The notes under the pieces were generated by a model. The model searched no databases, was not told the DNA's origin, and saw only the letters and a program-made list of their open reading frames with translations. Of a stretch of DNA of 64,000 bases, positions 45,276 to 55,694 are shown in pieces (the first letter of the stretch is position 1; every line of letters begins with the position of its first letter). Origin of the DNA: Lithobates sylvaticus (taxonomy: Eukaryota > Chordata > Amphibia > Anura > Ranidae). Both the position numbers and the translations under genes were made by a program. The stretch covers positions 82,683,968-82,747,967 of the forward strand of contig CM053033.1 in assembly GCA_028564925.1 (NCBI GenBank), written 5' to 3'.

Positions 45276-47215
45276 TTGTTGGCAAGCAGTGGGATGGTTC
45301 CTGCAGTCTGGGACAGCCAAACCTTCACCTGGATCCAAGGTCCGGATAGCAGGAGAGGAGGAGAGGTACAGATACCAGCTGCCGTGGAAGAGGAATTCAG
45401 CAGGAGGTTGCGAGAGATGCAGCTACAGCACAGAGGACCAGTATCAGAGCAGGTCCTGTTGGGATGGTTTGATTCTATCCGGTGCGAACTCTGGAAGGAA
45501 GCGCTAGCCTTTGAGCGGCGTCACCAGGGAAAAGTTCTCCCCTCCAACCAGGAAAGGTACTGGTCGCAGTATGGATTGCGGGTGCTGTTTTTGGAAGAAA
45601 AAACGCACAAGGAGCAGACAGCTGAATTAAGCAGGCTGGTCTGGGCAGAGATGAAGCTGGATGAGAGTTACAGAGCCCTCCGGTTGCATGTATCCCAAGC
45701 ATGTCCTTGGATAGCCGATGACAGCCCAACGGAAGGCTTAAGCTAAGGCGGCCTGGGACTGTTGTATGTGAAGCTGACAGGGGACTCTAACTTTGGGAGT
45801 GATTTGGAGTGGCGGTTGGACGAAATCATGGATTTCAGAAAAGGGCCACTGAACGTTTCGGAAGTGCACTGGGCACTGGAAGATATGGAGTTTCTGGCCG
45901 TTCAGGAATGGGAGCTGGAGATTGCCTACAGACGGCTGCTAGACTCTGCTCAGTGCCAGGGCTGGGCTCCCTTTGCCTGGGACTATAAGGAAATACCAGT
46001 GGACAACTCTGAAATCCTGGCTAAAGAGTCGGCAATGTGGCAGAATAACAGTGTGCTTTGCCAACCTGCCCCTGCAGCTATGGACGCGGAGGTCTTATGA
46101 CGGATGCAGCAAGTGCTGACTGACCTTGATGATCCTGTTTCTGCATGGGATTATCTTGGATGGAGGAATGTGTCTGTCCAGCAGCATGCCAGACAATCGG
46201 CAGTGGAAAATCTGGAGATTGCCATCCCCAAAGCTGAAGTGCTGACAACAGGGCAGAGCTCTGCTAACCTCTGCTCAGCACTGATAGCATCTTCTGGGTT
46301 CCATGGACAGGAGATGGTGAACCTATATCCCCACACACCAGTTGCAGAGACTGGGGATTTGATAGACTTTTCTGCTGAGGAAAAACAACCTGATGAGCCT
46401 CCAGCAGAAGAGCTGATATTAGGGCCAAACTTCACTGTGTTCTGCCCAGCACCAACGGCAGTATCCGTGGAGTTACAAGGAACTGGGCTGGAGCTGAAGC
46501 GTTGGTCACCGGACAGAGGGTCCAAAACCTCTGCCCCACACCTGTGGCAGTTCCGGAGGCTCAGGGTGAGAAGATGGCAATTACTTGTATACCCCAGGGC
46601 GGTCGGCCCAGATCCCCAACAGCCTGATGGAGTTAGCACAGTCACCCTGTCTTCTCTCCAGAGGCTGAAAAGACTCCAGGGAGAAGGGCCAGTCCGGGCA
46701 TCTCCCCAGTGGTGGATATGTTCTCTGAGAGAGGCAGAGGTTGGCTGGGTGAGGAATACTCTGTTTGGAACAATTTGTTTGGGGTACTGTGTGGATACCA
46801 GCATTAGAGGACTGGAACCACTGACTAACTTCAGAGTCAACCCGTCTGGGGCCTCCTCCTGTGTTAGTCTCCTGCCGAAAGGGGAGAAATGTGACAGACC
46901 TAGCCGGAACAGAGGCTGTTGGAGGGGACGGAATGCAAGCCTCTTGCCTTGCGATTATGGGCCCTGGCATTTGGGGGAACGGTGCTCTGTGAGCTGTATG
47001 CCTGGGGACCCCTGAGCTGGTGTTACTTGGATTCAGGTCCATGCCGCCCCCCCCCCCAAGACACACAGACTCTGGATATGTATATGCCATATCAGCAATA
47101 GACTGAATCATACTGTTGGGACACAAGCTGTCAGATGCTAATGTCATGAACTCCAGCCACCTGTCTGTTGTGTAAATGAGTCTAGTCTGGCTTGTAAGAA
47201 TATTCCACACAATGT

Positions 47216-47560
47216 TGTTGTGCTAATTAACCCTGTGTTGATGTTTATGATAATATGGTAATGTGTATTGAATAGTCAGTGAGCTAAGAGACGTACCCTG
47301 AAAAGTTTTATCTCTCAGTTAACTAGTCTGGGTCAATGATTAGATAATTAGCTCATGCTAATTAGGTTAGGTTTTAGTCATCCGGCTGTATATCTTTGTG
47401 TGACATCTCAAATAAAAGTTATTCCTGATGTACTCCAAGACTGGTGTTGTCTGGTTCTTGGGGGTTCCTATAGCCAGATCCATTGGACTCATGTTCCAGG
47501 ACTTAGGAAGCGGTATATAGACGGAAACACTCAAGTGGAGTGTAGGGACGTTCCGTCACA
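47216..47560 (+). repeat. Right LTR
   Basis: Matches the left LTR over its whole length with few differences. A C run and AAGACACACAGAC lie in the internal region before it; no convincing polypurine tract is adjacent. Confidence 0.8.
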
Positions 47561-47705
47561 TACACAATATTTGAAATGATATGCAATTTTCTTGAACACT
47601 TATTGTCATTTTAAAAGAAACTTTGTTTAATAAACATTTATCTTTTTAACAAACCTATTGGATATTATTTTGGTACCTTTAAAAGTCCCACCTGCTTTCT
47701 CTCAA
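47561..47705 (+). repeat. Inverted arm of the Penelope-like element
   Basis: ATATTTGAAATGATATGC and AAGAAACTTTGTTTAATAAA match, in reverse complement, the arm at about 41730-41870. It directly follows the right LTR, showing that the arm was split by the LTR element and the short insert at 44762. Confidence 0.8.
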
Positions 47706-47931
47706 ATAAAATGAATTATACACACAGTGGAGAGGTTCCACTGGAGCTATCCTTGCCAAAACTCAAACTGGTTCTGGACCACAGGGGAAGTTACTTCTCT
47801 GGTGTGTGTAATGTAAGGCCGTCTGTCTGCCCGCTGTGTCAGTAACGTTGCCTGCTGTCTAAATTAAGACCACCCTCTGCCCACCTACTACTGTGATGTT
47901 TGTATTTACTGTGCAAAAAAAAATAAAAAAT

Positions 47932-48590
47932 ACACTATATTACCAAAAGTATTGGGACACCTGCCTTTACACGTACACAAACTTTAATGGCATCTCAGTC
48001 TTAGTCCGTGGGGTTAAATTTTGAGTTGGCCCACCCTTTGCAGCTATAACAGCTTCGACTCTTCTGAGAAGGCTGTCCACAAGGTTTAGGAGTGTGTCTA
48101 TGGGAATGTTTGACCATTCTTCCAGAAGCGCATTTGTGAGGTCAGGCACTGATTTTGAACGAGAAGGCCTGGCTTTCAGTCTCCACACAAATTTATCCCA
48201 AAGGTGTTCTATCAGGTTGAGGTCAGGACTCTGTGCAGGCCAGTCAAATTCCTCCACCCCAAACTCGCTAATCCATGTCTTTATGGACCTGGCTTTGTCC
48301 ACTGGTGCGCAGTGATGTTGGAACAGGAATGGGCCATCCCCAAATTGTTCCCACAAAGTTGGGAGCATGAAATTGTCCAAAATATCTTGGTATGCTGACG
48401 ACTTAGGAGTTCCCTTCACTGAAACTAAGGGGACAAGCCCAATCCCTGAAAAACAACCCCACACCATAATCTCCCCTCCACCAAATGATTTGGACCAGTG
48501 CACAAAGCAAGGCCCATAAAGACATGGATGAGCGAGTTTGGGGTGTAGGAACTTGACTGACCTGCACCAGTCCTGACCTCAACACAATCC
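47932..48590 (-). mobile_element. Tc1-type transposon end with a foldback
   Basis: The left end CACTATATTACCAAAAGTAT, then TGGGACACCTGCC, is a Tc1-like TIR after TA. The transposase 3' half is on the minus strand. From 48513 to 48582 the plus strand repeats, in inverted orientation, part of the same gene (CCATAAAGACATGGATGAGC, with AGCGAGTTTGGGGTG), so the element is rearranged into a foldback. No right TIR was found. Confidence 0.8.
47967..48503 (-). pseudogene. Tc1 transposase, C-terminal catalytic half
   Basis: 179 codons remain open of about 340 in the family. GGGEIMVWGCFS, PFLFQHHCAPVDKARSIKTW and EFDWPAQSPDLNLIEHLWD are Tc1 blocks. The spacing from residue 64 to Glu99 is the D34E spacing, but residue 64 is His where the family has the second catalytic Asp, so this copy would be inactive even apart from truncation. 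The N-terminal helix-turn-helix and first Asp are missing. The protein acts in the nucleus, binding the TIRs and moving the element into TA sites. Confidence 0.85.
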
Positions 48591-48619
48591 TTCAGAGCGC
48601 ATGCGCTAGTGACATTTCA

Positions 48620-48696
48620 AGTAAATATCTCCTAAACGGTGCACATTTAGGAGATATTTACTGTACTTGTAGGTAAGCCTTACTATAGGCTTACCT
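48620..48696. repeat. Two adjacent hairpins, one perfect
   Basis: AGTAAATATCTCCTAAA (48620-48636) pairs perfectly with TTTAGGAGATATTTACT (48646-48662) over 17 bp with a 9-nt loop. A second stem, GGTAAGCC with GGCTTACC, follows at 48671-48696. This looks like a small hairpin MITE; nothing shows it is transcribed. Confidence 0.7.
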
Positions 48697-48720
48697 ATAG
48701 GTGAAAGTCAACCATGGGCG

Positions 48721-49883
48721 TTTACTCCTACTTTAAATCTTCACTCTATTTTACTTCAGCTAATTGCAGTACAGAGGATGTTTTTCCAGTCATTTGAAGT
48801 GTAAGAAGGCAATGGCTTTCTCAAGCTCTGTCTCTGCAAAGTGCTAACACTGACTGAGGGAACATGGAAAAAAAAAGGGACTAGATAGGAATGAACTAAC
48901 TAGCACGGAACAGAAGGGGAGGACAGAGGGAGATACAAAAATGACATAGTAAACAAGTTGTAGTGATGCAAAACAGCTGCTAGATGTCAGCATACTACAA
49001 AACAATAATCATAACCTGATGCAGTACAATAAAACACAGAAAAATGACATGAAAGCAGGATAGAACAAGGGGCTTGTGCATCAGATTGGAGTGTGATGAG
49101 ATTGTTTACAGCCAAACACAATCTGATCATTGCAGGTGACAAAACTCACGCTGCGTAGAAATACGGCATGGCAATGGAGCATTATAGAGTACAGACCAAA
49201 GCCGTGTAGGTTTATTTTAGTTTGCTTTTCTCTGTAGATGTAATTCCACTGTTTGGATCACCAGAGGCGAGTATAAATCTCTGCTTTTGTAGCGCAGTTT
49301 GTACCGCTGAACTTTTTAACCTTTAATGTAAATTTTCAAATGTCAACCCTTTTAGCTGTGGCGGTGATTCACCAGAGCCAGGCAAGCACGATTAGTCTTG
49401 GCCTTTGTGTGACATCTGTTTTTGTACGTTCTCCATGCTAGTGTACAGATGATTACAGCTTCTGAAGAGGGACAAACTCAGGGGTTTATCCTATCAGGCC
49501 GCAGCCGGTAAATGCTTTCTGAGAAACAAATTGTTACGACAAACCAGCCAACAGCGAAATGGCAATAGAGGCTGTTCTCTGTCCCTTTAAAGGCAAAAAG
49601 AAATGCCATTTAAAAGGTCAGTCAACCTGGTTTCATCTCGTAGGAGGAGTGGTGAGATATCTGCATCCGGGTTCTCAGCTCCACCCACCTTCTGTGACTG
49701 TTATTTCCAGTCTATCTAATAAATTTCCCATGCAGCAGGAGGAGTGAGACTCATTGAGCTGGAAATTTACTGGAGTGAGTGCATCGCTGAAGTCCCAAAT
49801 CAATATAGGAAGCCAGAGGATTTCCCTTCACCTTGTCCTGAACTACTTGTAAGCTACAATTGCAGTTACCAATACTGCCTGGC
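48721..49883. other. Unassigned complex sequence
   Basis: No gene or repeat. Bases 49200-49560 are non-repetitive, with varied motifs (GGCGGTGATTCACCAGAGCC), and are a candidate conserved noncoding block. Open frames here are short. Confidence 0.35.
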
Positions 49884-49992
49884 CTAAGACCCAGCACTGG
49901 ATTTATAAGGGGGCAAAAGGGGAAATTGCCCTGGCACCCCCTGACAGAAGGGGCCCTCCTCTATACAAAAATTGTATAAAAACAATATAAAA

Positions 49993-49998
<6 letters not shown>

Positions 49999-50056
<58 letters not shown>
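49999..50056. repeat. AT microsatellite
   Basis: About 29 AT dinucleotides after an A run. A run of C at about 53475-53493 lies near the other end of the same hAT element. Confidence 0.9.
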
Positions 50057-50059
<3 letters not shown>

Positions 50060-51998
50060 CCTAAAAAATAAACAATAATAAATTGCATAATAAAAAACTG
50101 ATTTGTTTAAATTAAATGTATCTTGGGAAGTAATATTTTGCCGGCCATCTGTAAAACTCCGGACTGGTATGTTGTATCGTTTTCCAAAAATGAATTTTGG
50201 TGGCTCAAGGAAACCACACGCAGAGCACTGTGTGTGTGGGCATGTGTGACCTCAGAATCATGTTGTGTCCTGCATTTTAACCACTTGCCGCCCGCCATAT
50301 AGCAATATGACGTCGGCAAAGTGGTTGTGATATCCTGACTGGACCTCATATGATGTAGCCAGGATATTCGTTGTTGCGGTGTGTCAGTCTGACACACCGC
50401 AACGCAGACCTAAGTCTCTTTATCAGAGACTCGTTATGACTTTATCAGAGACTCTTTATCACGTGATCAGCTGTGTCCAATCACGGCTGATCACGATGTA
50501 AACAGGAAGAGCCGTTGATCGGCTTTTCCCCACTTGCGTCTGACAGACGCAAGTAGAGGAGAGCCGATCGGCTGCTCTCCTGACAGGGGGGGTTTGTGCT
50601 GATTGTTTATCAGCACAGTTCCCCCCTCGGATGCCTGCTCAGGACCACCAGGATGCCGCCAGGACCACCAGGGATGGCCACCCTAGACCACCAGGGAAAT
50701 GGCAATCAGTGCCCAGGCAGCTGCCAATCAGTGCCATTGAAAAATGTCTGCCAGTGCCAGTGATGCCTATCAGTGAAATCCAGTGCCAGCCATCGGTGCT
50801 CATCAATGCCCATCAGTGCTGCCTTTCAGTGCCGCCTATCAGTGACCAGCAGTGCCGTCTATCAGTGCCACCCATAAGTAACCATCAGTGCAGCCTTTCA
50901 GTGCCCAGTGTCACCTATCAGTGCCCATCAGTGCCCAGGAGTGCCACCTATGAGTGCCCATCAGTGCTGCCTATCAATGCCCATCAGTAATTGGGAAGGG
51001 ACATCATTTAATTTAATTTTAATTTTAATCAATTTTATATTCTAATATTTTATACATTTTAAATTATGAGATCTATTCTATTTAACTTATCCCACTACTT
51101 CTATTTTTAAATCTTTTATCCCGTGCGATCAGGTCGGGTTATTATAATTTTATTTTTATTGGTTATAACTATTATTAGTATTAACCATAGAGTTTATTTA
51201 TTGTTCTAAATGGTACTCATTATTCAAGAATCCGGGTCACACATCGCCCTGATCATGTTGGTTCTAATGGATACTTTTCTTGCATGAAGTCTAGGTTAGC
51301 TTCCGGTCAGCTAACCGCAGCTCCAGACAAGTCCAAACATACATTCACTGGACTGTCAGCAAGGAATGTCCAGAAGAGAAGGGCATGTGATAGGAGGACA
51401 TCCATTTTGTTCCACAGGTTACAAAATGGAGGTTATAAACCAACATGCCCTGGAACTGTCAGCAATGAAATACTAGGAGAAGAATAGTTTAAATCATCCA
51501 TTCTTTCTATCTTTGACACACTGATTTGAGGATGGATATTTTGAGCTAACACAACAGGGCCACTAGAAAAAGGCCGCGGGGGTGTTGTTTCTGCATGTCC
51601 AACTTTCGGATCCTGTGCTGAGATATACCACTTAAACATATAGCTTTTAATACTTTAATATTCATTTATATAATTTTAAATAAAAACATGATGTAATAAA
51701 AGCTTTTTAATATATAATATTTTTTAATTAAATCTGTAGTGACATCAACACACAGATTGGGCTTATATATATAAATATATACCTGCACGGGCTAGATTTA
51801 CATTACAATATGGATGAGACAAATAGATAGCGACATAAACGTATCTATCTAGCAAATGGTTGGTGAACTTTTATAGTGGCTAACCACACCAAATTAATCC
51901 AAAAGGGTCATATTCATCTTAGCTACAACAAGATGGCTACCGTACTACTTCCTGTTTGACCAGATAAAAGCAATGCTACTGCAGCCAATCCGGTTCCC

Positions 51999-52025
51999 CT
52001 GATGAAGTCACATGACGTAACATGT
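51999..52025 (+). other. Hammerhead-like core, mutated
   Basis: CTGATGA (51999-52005) is followed by A and the stem GTCA/TGAC with a 2-nt loop, then GTAA (52017-52020) where GAAA is required, then CATGTAG. The cleavage triplet GTA would be acceptable, but the altered GAAA block predicts inactivity. Confidence 0.45.
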
Positions 52026-52425
52026 AGGGAGGGATCGGAAGCAGTGAACCGGAAGTGATGTGAGATCGGCGTTTGGACGCCATTTTAATGTTTGCCTACT
52101 TGAAAATTTTTATCTTGTAAGAGTCCAATTTTTATTTTTGTTTTTAAATAAAGTCCCCATGTTTTGATATACTTCACCATTGGAAGCATTTTTTTCCCCC
52201 CTTTTCCCCCGGTGATTATATTGGATCGGAGACTTGGCTATTGACCCACATTTAGACATATGCTGGCCTAACGGCGTGGAAAGGACAGTGGTCCCAACGC
52301 GAAGGCACATCCCTGTTTCCAGTGCGCGGTGAATAACCGCTGAAAGGGAGGAGAAGCGCTCGGATGGTAGAGAAGGGCTACAACGTTCCTTATCACACAC
52401 GCTACCAAAGAGTATATGAGGTGAG

Positions 52426-52580
52426 AGGTTAGGGAAACTGTTTAAGGATTGCACCAACCTACCCTGCTGACAGTTGTGAAACACCTTACTCTTTGGATAC
52501 CAGGTGGGAGGTTAGGGGAACCGTTTAAGGATTGTACCAACCTACCCTGCTGACAGTTGTGAAACACCTCGCTTTTTGGA
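52426..52580. repeat. Tandem duplication of about 75 bp
   Basis: Two copies of GGTTAGGG(A/G)AA, GTTTAAGGATTG and CAACCTACCCTGCTGACAG, then TTGTGAAACACCT, differing at a few positions, inside the 1.9-kb retroposon. Confidence 0.8.
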
Positions 52581-52942
52581 AAAGCATTCAGCATATATAT
52601 GTGTGGATGAATTCTAAATAGTTGTCTTTTAACCACTTATACTACTGATGCTATCAAGACTTATCTCCCAGTGATGTCAACAAGAGCTATCCCCCGATTT
52701 GAACTTTTTTAACTCCTTTATTCATCGGACTTTTTTAGTTATATTAGACTCACAGACCACCTTCTTTATTAACCAGTTTATTTGTGGTGTTTATTACGTG
52801 CTTATATTTATTTTTACCAATTATTGATCCTTTACTGGGTTTTATTAGATGTGATATTCTTACTGTGTGTTTTTATTTTATTTTTAGCGCTGAATCACTT
52901 TTACTATCAATGCCCATCAGTGCCACCTATAAGTTCTGCCTA

Positions 52943-53092
52943 TTTTTTTTATTTATTTATTACAGGATTTATATAGCGCCAACAGTTTACGCAGCGCTTT
53001 ACAATATAAAAAGGGAGACAATACAGTTATAATACAATAAAATACAAGAGGATTAAGAGGGCCCTGCTCAGAAGAGCTTACAATCTAATAAA
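52943..53092 (-). mobile_element. SINE-like or LINE-tail retroposon insert
   Basis: Reverse complement begins TTAGATTGTAAGCTCTTCTG and contains TTGTAAAGCGCTGCGTAAAC, GTTGGCGCTATATAAATCC and an A/T-rich tail, as at 6724-6867. It interrupts the tandem array of the TTAA element. Confidence 0.65.
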
Positions 53093-53820
53093 TCAGTGTC
53101 CATTGCCAGTGCCCATCAGTGCCACCTCATTGGTGCTGCCTTATCAGTGCCCATAAGTGCAGCTTATCAGTGCCCATCAGTGAAGGAGAAAACTTACTTA
53201 TTTACAAAATTTTATAACAAAAACAATTAGTTTAGCAATAAATAAAAACCGCAGAGGTGATCAAATACCACCAAAAGAAAGCTCTATTTGTGGGAACAAA
53301 ATTATAAAAATGTTTGGGTACAGTGTAGCATGACCGCGCAACTGTAATTTAAAAAGTGACAGCGTCGAAAGCTGAAAATTGGCCTCGGCAGGAAGGTGCG
53401 AAAGGGCTCTGTATTGAAGCGATTAAAAATGTGTGACTGTCATTGAGAATGTAAACCTACTTTGTGTATAAATGCCCCCCCCCCCCCCCCCCAAACCTGA
53501 AGTGCCCTGGGCCTCCCAAGGTCTAAATCTGGCTCTGCTAGGACCTTCCCAGCTTATGAATGGACAACAAAGGAGCAACAGTATACTAAAGAGGTCATCA
53601 CTCTGCTCTCATCTCCTGTGAGGAAGCTTTCAGTTCAAGATATACAACTCTATGCCCTACAATAGAACATGATTGGTTCCTAGTGTAACTTTTCCTTTTA
53701 CTTGTCTACGTTGTGCTGTGCTAAAGATTACAGGAGGATGAAAGCTACTTTTGCCAGCTCTTTGTAAAAACAAATTTTAATGAATTTATAGCTAGATTTT
53801 TTTTTAATATCAGCATAAAG

Positions 53821-54627
53821 TTAAAGCGGAGCTGCACCCGCACAAAAAATATTAAAAGCCAGCAGCTACAAATAATGCCGAGATAAACAGCATCTCCCTG
53901 TTCTGCCTAGCAACTAGTGACGCCGATCTCTGCTCCCTGTGATTTTAGCAGAGATCAGCATTCACTAGCTGACAGCCACGCCCCCCCACAGTAAGAAACA
54001 CACCCCTAGGCATACTTAACCCCCTACACTGCCCCCTTGTGGTTAGCCCCTTCACTGCCAGTGTCATTTATACAGGAATCAATGCATTTAAATAGCATTG
54101 GATTGCTGTATAAATGACAATGGTCCCAAAAATGTGTCAAAAATGTCCGATGTGTCCGCCATAAAATCGCTGATCGCCGCCATTACTAATAAAAAAAAAT
54201 ATTAATAAAAATGCTTTAAAACTATCCCCTATATTGTAAACGCTATAACTTCTGCGCAAACCAATAAATAATCGCTCATTGCGATTTCTTTTACCAAAAA
54301 TATGTAGAAGAATACGTATCAGCCTAAACTGAGGAAAAAAAAATGTTTTTTTTATATATTTTTGGGGGATATTTATTATAGCAAAAAATAATGCGTTTTT
54401 TTTCAAAATTGTCGCTCTTTTTTGTTTATAGCGCAAAAAATAAAAACAGCAGGGGCGATAAAATACCACCAAAAGAAAGCTCTATTTGTGGGAAAAAAAG
54501 GACATCAATTTTGTTTGGGAGCCACGTCGCACGACCGTGCAATTGTCAGTTAAAGCGACGCAGTGCCGAATCGCAAAAAGGGGCCTGGTCCTTTGGCTGC
54601 AAATTGGTCCGGTCTGAAAGTGGTTAA
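53821..54627. mobile_element. TTAA element, chain member 1
   Basis: It starts TTAAAGCGGAGCTGCACCC and ends GTCCGGTCTGAAAGTGGTTAA. The left and right halves resemble different families (57986-like left, 55695-like right), so it may be a composite or deletion chimera. It contains AAATACCACCAAAAGAAAGC, as in sister copies. Confidence 0.6.
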
Positions 54628-55114
54628 AGTGAATGTAAACCCAACATTTTTTTTTTTTGATGTCATAATGTAGAAAATAATATTTCCTTTCATTTGAGCC
54701 CAGTCTTGCCACACAGATTTACTCGAGGCCTGAGCAATCCTCTTTTATTGTTCAGTTAGAGAAATCTTGACAAAGTCTTGAAAACTTGTCTAAAACGCCC
54801 CCTTGCTGTGAGTGACAGGTGATTTACATATCACTAGCCTGAGACAGGTTATAATCAGATCACTGGATGTTCTACTCTTCCCTGCTCTGACTACATACAT
54901 GTCCCCTAAATCACTTGTCTGTCTATAGTCTGCTGACTGTTCACTGCATCCCAGGATGAGAAACATCCAGTCAAAACACAGTAAAGCTGGGAGAGCTGGA
55001 GGGGAGGGGAGGGGGATGTGAATTGTGAACTTTTTATACAGGATGCGCCTGTCTCAGGCTAGTGCATGAGATATGTAAATCACCTGTCACTTTTTGGGTT
55101 TACATCCACTTTAA
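54624..55114. mobile_element. TTAA MITE, chain member 2
   Basis: The ends are TTAAAGTGAATGTAAACCC and, reverse-complemented, TTAAAGTGGATGTAAACCC. It has strong subterminal dyads: GTGACAGGTGATTTACATAT is mirrored by ATATGTAAATCACCTGTCAC, and GCCTGAGACAGG by CCTGTCTCAGGC. TTAA junctions are shared with both neighbours. Confidence 0.85.
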
Positions 55115-55694
55115 TCCTATAGAAAACGTACGGAGGGAGATGAAACTTCGGGTTGCCAAGCAACAGCCAAGAATTACGGACCGCCCGCTGCAGTTGTACG
55201 TCGGCTGTTTGAAGTGGAATACCGTTGTTATGGCAGCAGCTAGCTGCCATAACCAGGGTATCCTCCTGAACAGCGGGCGGTCCGCTTTCAGAGAAAAGTC
55301 GTCTCACCGCAAGATCACTTTTATCGAGGGCGGGAGAGGACCCCCTCCTGCCATGCTCCGGTCGTCTCCGCCGCTTACTGGAGCCATCGGTAGCAGCGGA
55401 GATGATTCGATTCTATCCCCGCACAGGCTGGATGAGGGAAAGATGGCCTCCACACCATTGGATGGCGGAAGCGACCTCAAACGTTACTTCCGCTCAATGT
55501 TCTTAAAGGGAAATTGACATTTTATTGACACTTGACATTTAATTTTTTTTAAATTGCATTTTAGTGTAAATGTTAGATCTGATGTCTTTTTGACCCCAGA
55601 TCTCACATGTCGGAGGTCCTGTCATGCTTTTTTTCTATTACAAGGGATGTTTACATTCCTTGTAATAAGAATAAAAGTGAGCCCAAATTTTTTT

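Larger units (their letters stand above)
44930..47560 (+). mobile_element. LTR retrotransposon, probably non-autonomous (fossil)
   Basis: Two direct repeats of about 345 bp (44930-45275 and 47216-47560), starting TGTTGTGCTAATTAACC and ending TTCCGTCACA, flank about 1.9 kb. A primer-binding-site-like TGGCAAGCAGTGGGATGG follows four bases after the left LTR. The internal plus strand is largely open but shows about two interruptions, and I recognise no gag, protease, RT, integrase or envelope domain. I count roughly nine differences between the LTRs, so it is comparatively young. No clear 5-bp duplication is seen. It sits in the inverted arm of a Penelope-like element. Confidence 0.75.
50989..52903 (+). 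mobile_element. Unclassified 1.9-kb retroposon with 18-bp TSD
   Basis: The exact duplication CTATCAATGCCCATCAGT lies at 50971-50988 and 52904-52921. A long, exact duplication points to retroposition and not to a cut-and-paste element. It is AT-rich, lacks any ORF of coding character, and contains a hammerhead-like motif at 51999-52025 and an imperfect tandem duplication of about 75 bp (52426-52580). It is not one of the named families here. A non-autonomous Penelope-like or retrozyme-like element is possible. Confidence 0.65.
50277..53426 (-). mobile_element. TTAA element carrying two retroposon insertions
   Basis: It starts TTAACCACTTGCCGCCCGCC and ends near AGCGATTAA; the family block ATCAAATACCACCAAAAGAA is in reverse orientation to element A. 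A degenerate array of CAGTGCCCATCAGTGCC units (about 50700-50990 and 53095-53190) is interrupted by the 1.9-kb retroposon and by a SINE-like insert. No transposase is encoded. Confidence 0.7.
49892..53537. mobile_element. hAT element with multiple nested insertions
   Basis: Left end CAGCACTGGATTTATAAGG; right end, reverse-complemented, CAGAGCCAGATTTAGACC. The flanks CTAAGACC (49884-49891) and CTAGGACC (53538-53545) match at seven of eight bases. The element is small without its inserts: a TA microsatellite (49999-50056) and a TTAA element (50277-53426). No transposase is present. Confidence 0.7.

Noticed and set aside
45276-45300. A tRNA-like signal after the left LTR
   Set aside because: Only a primer-binding-site-like stretch; no cloverleaf or pol III boxes.
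46151-47210. Minus-strand frames of about 210-230 codons within the LTR element
   Set aside because: Opposite to the element's direction, no recognisable domain; treated as shadow frames.
55062-55517. 151-codon frame, plus strand
   Set aside because: Starts in one MITE and ends in another across their shared TTAA; cannot be a gene.
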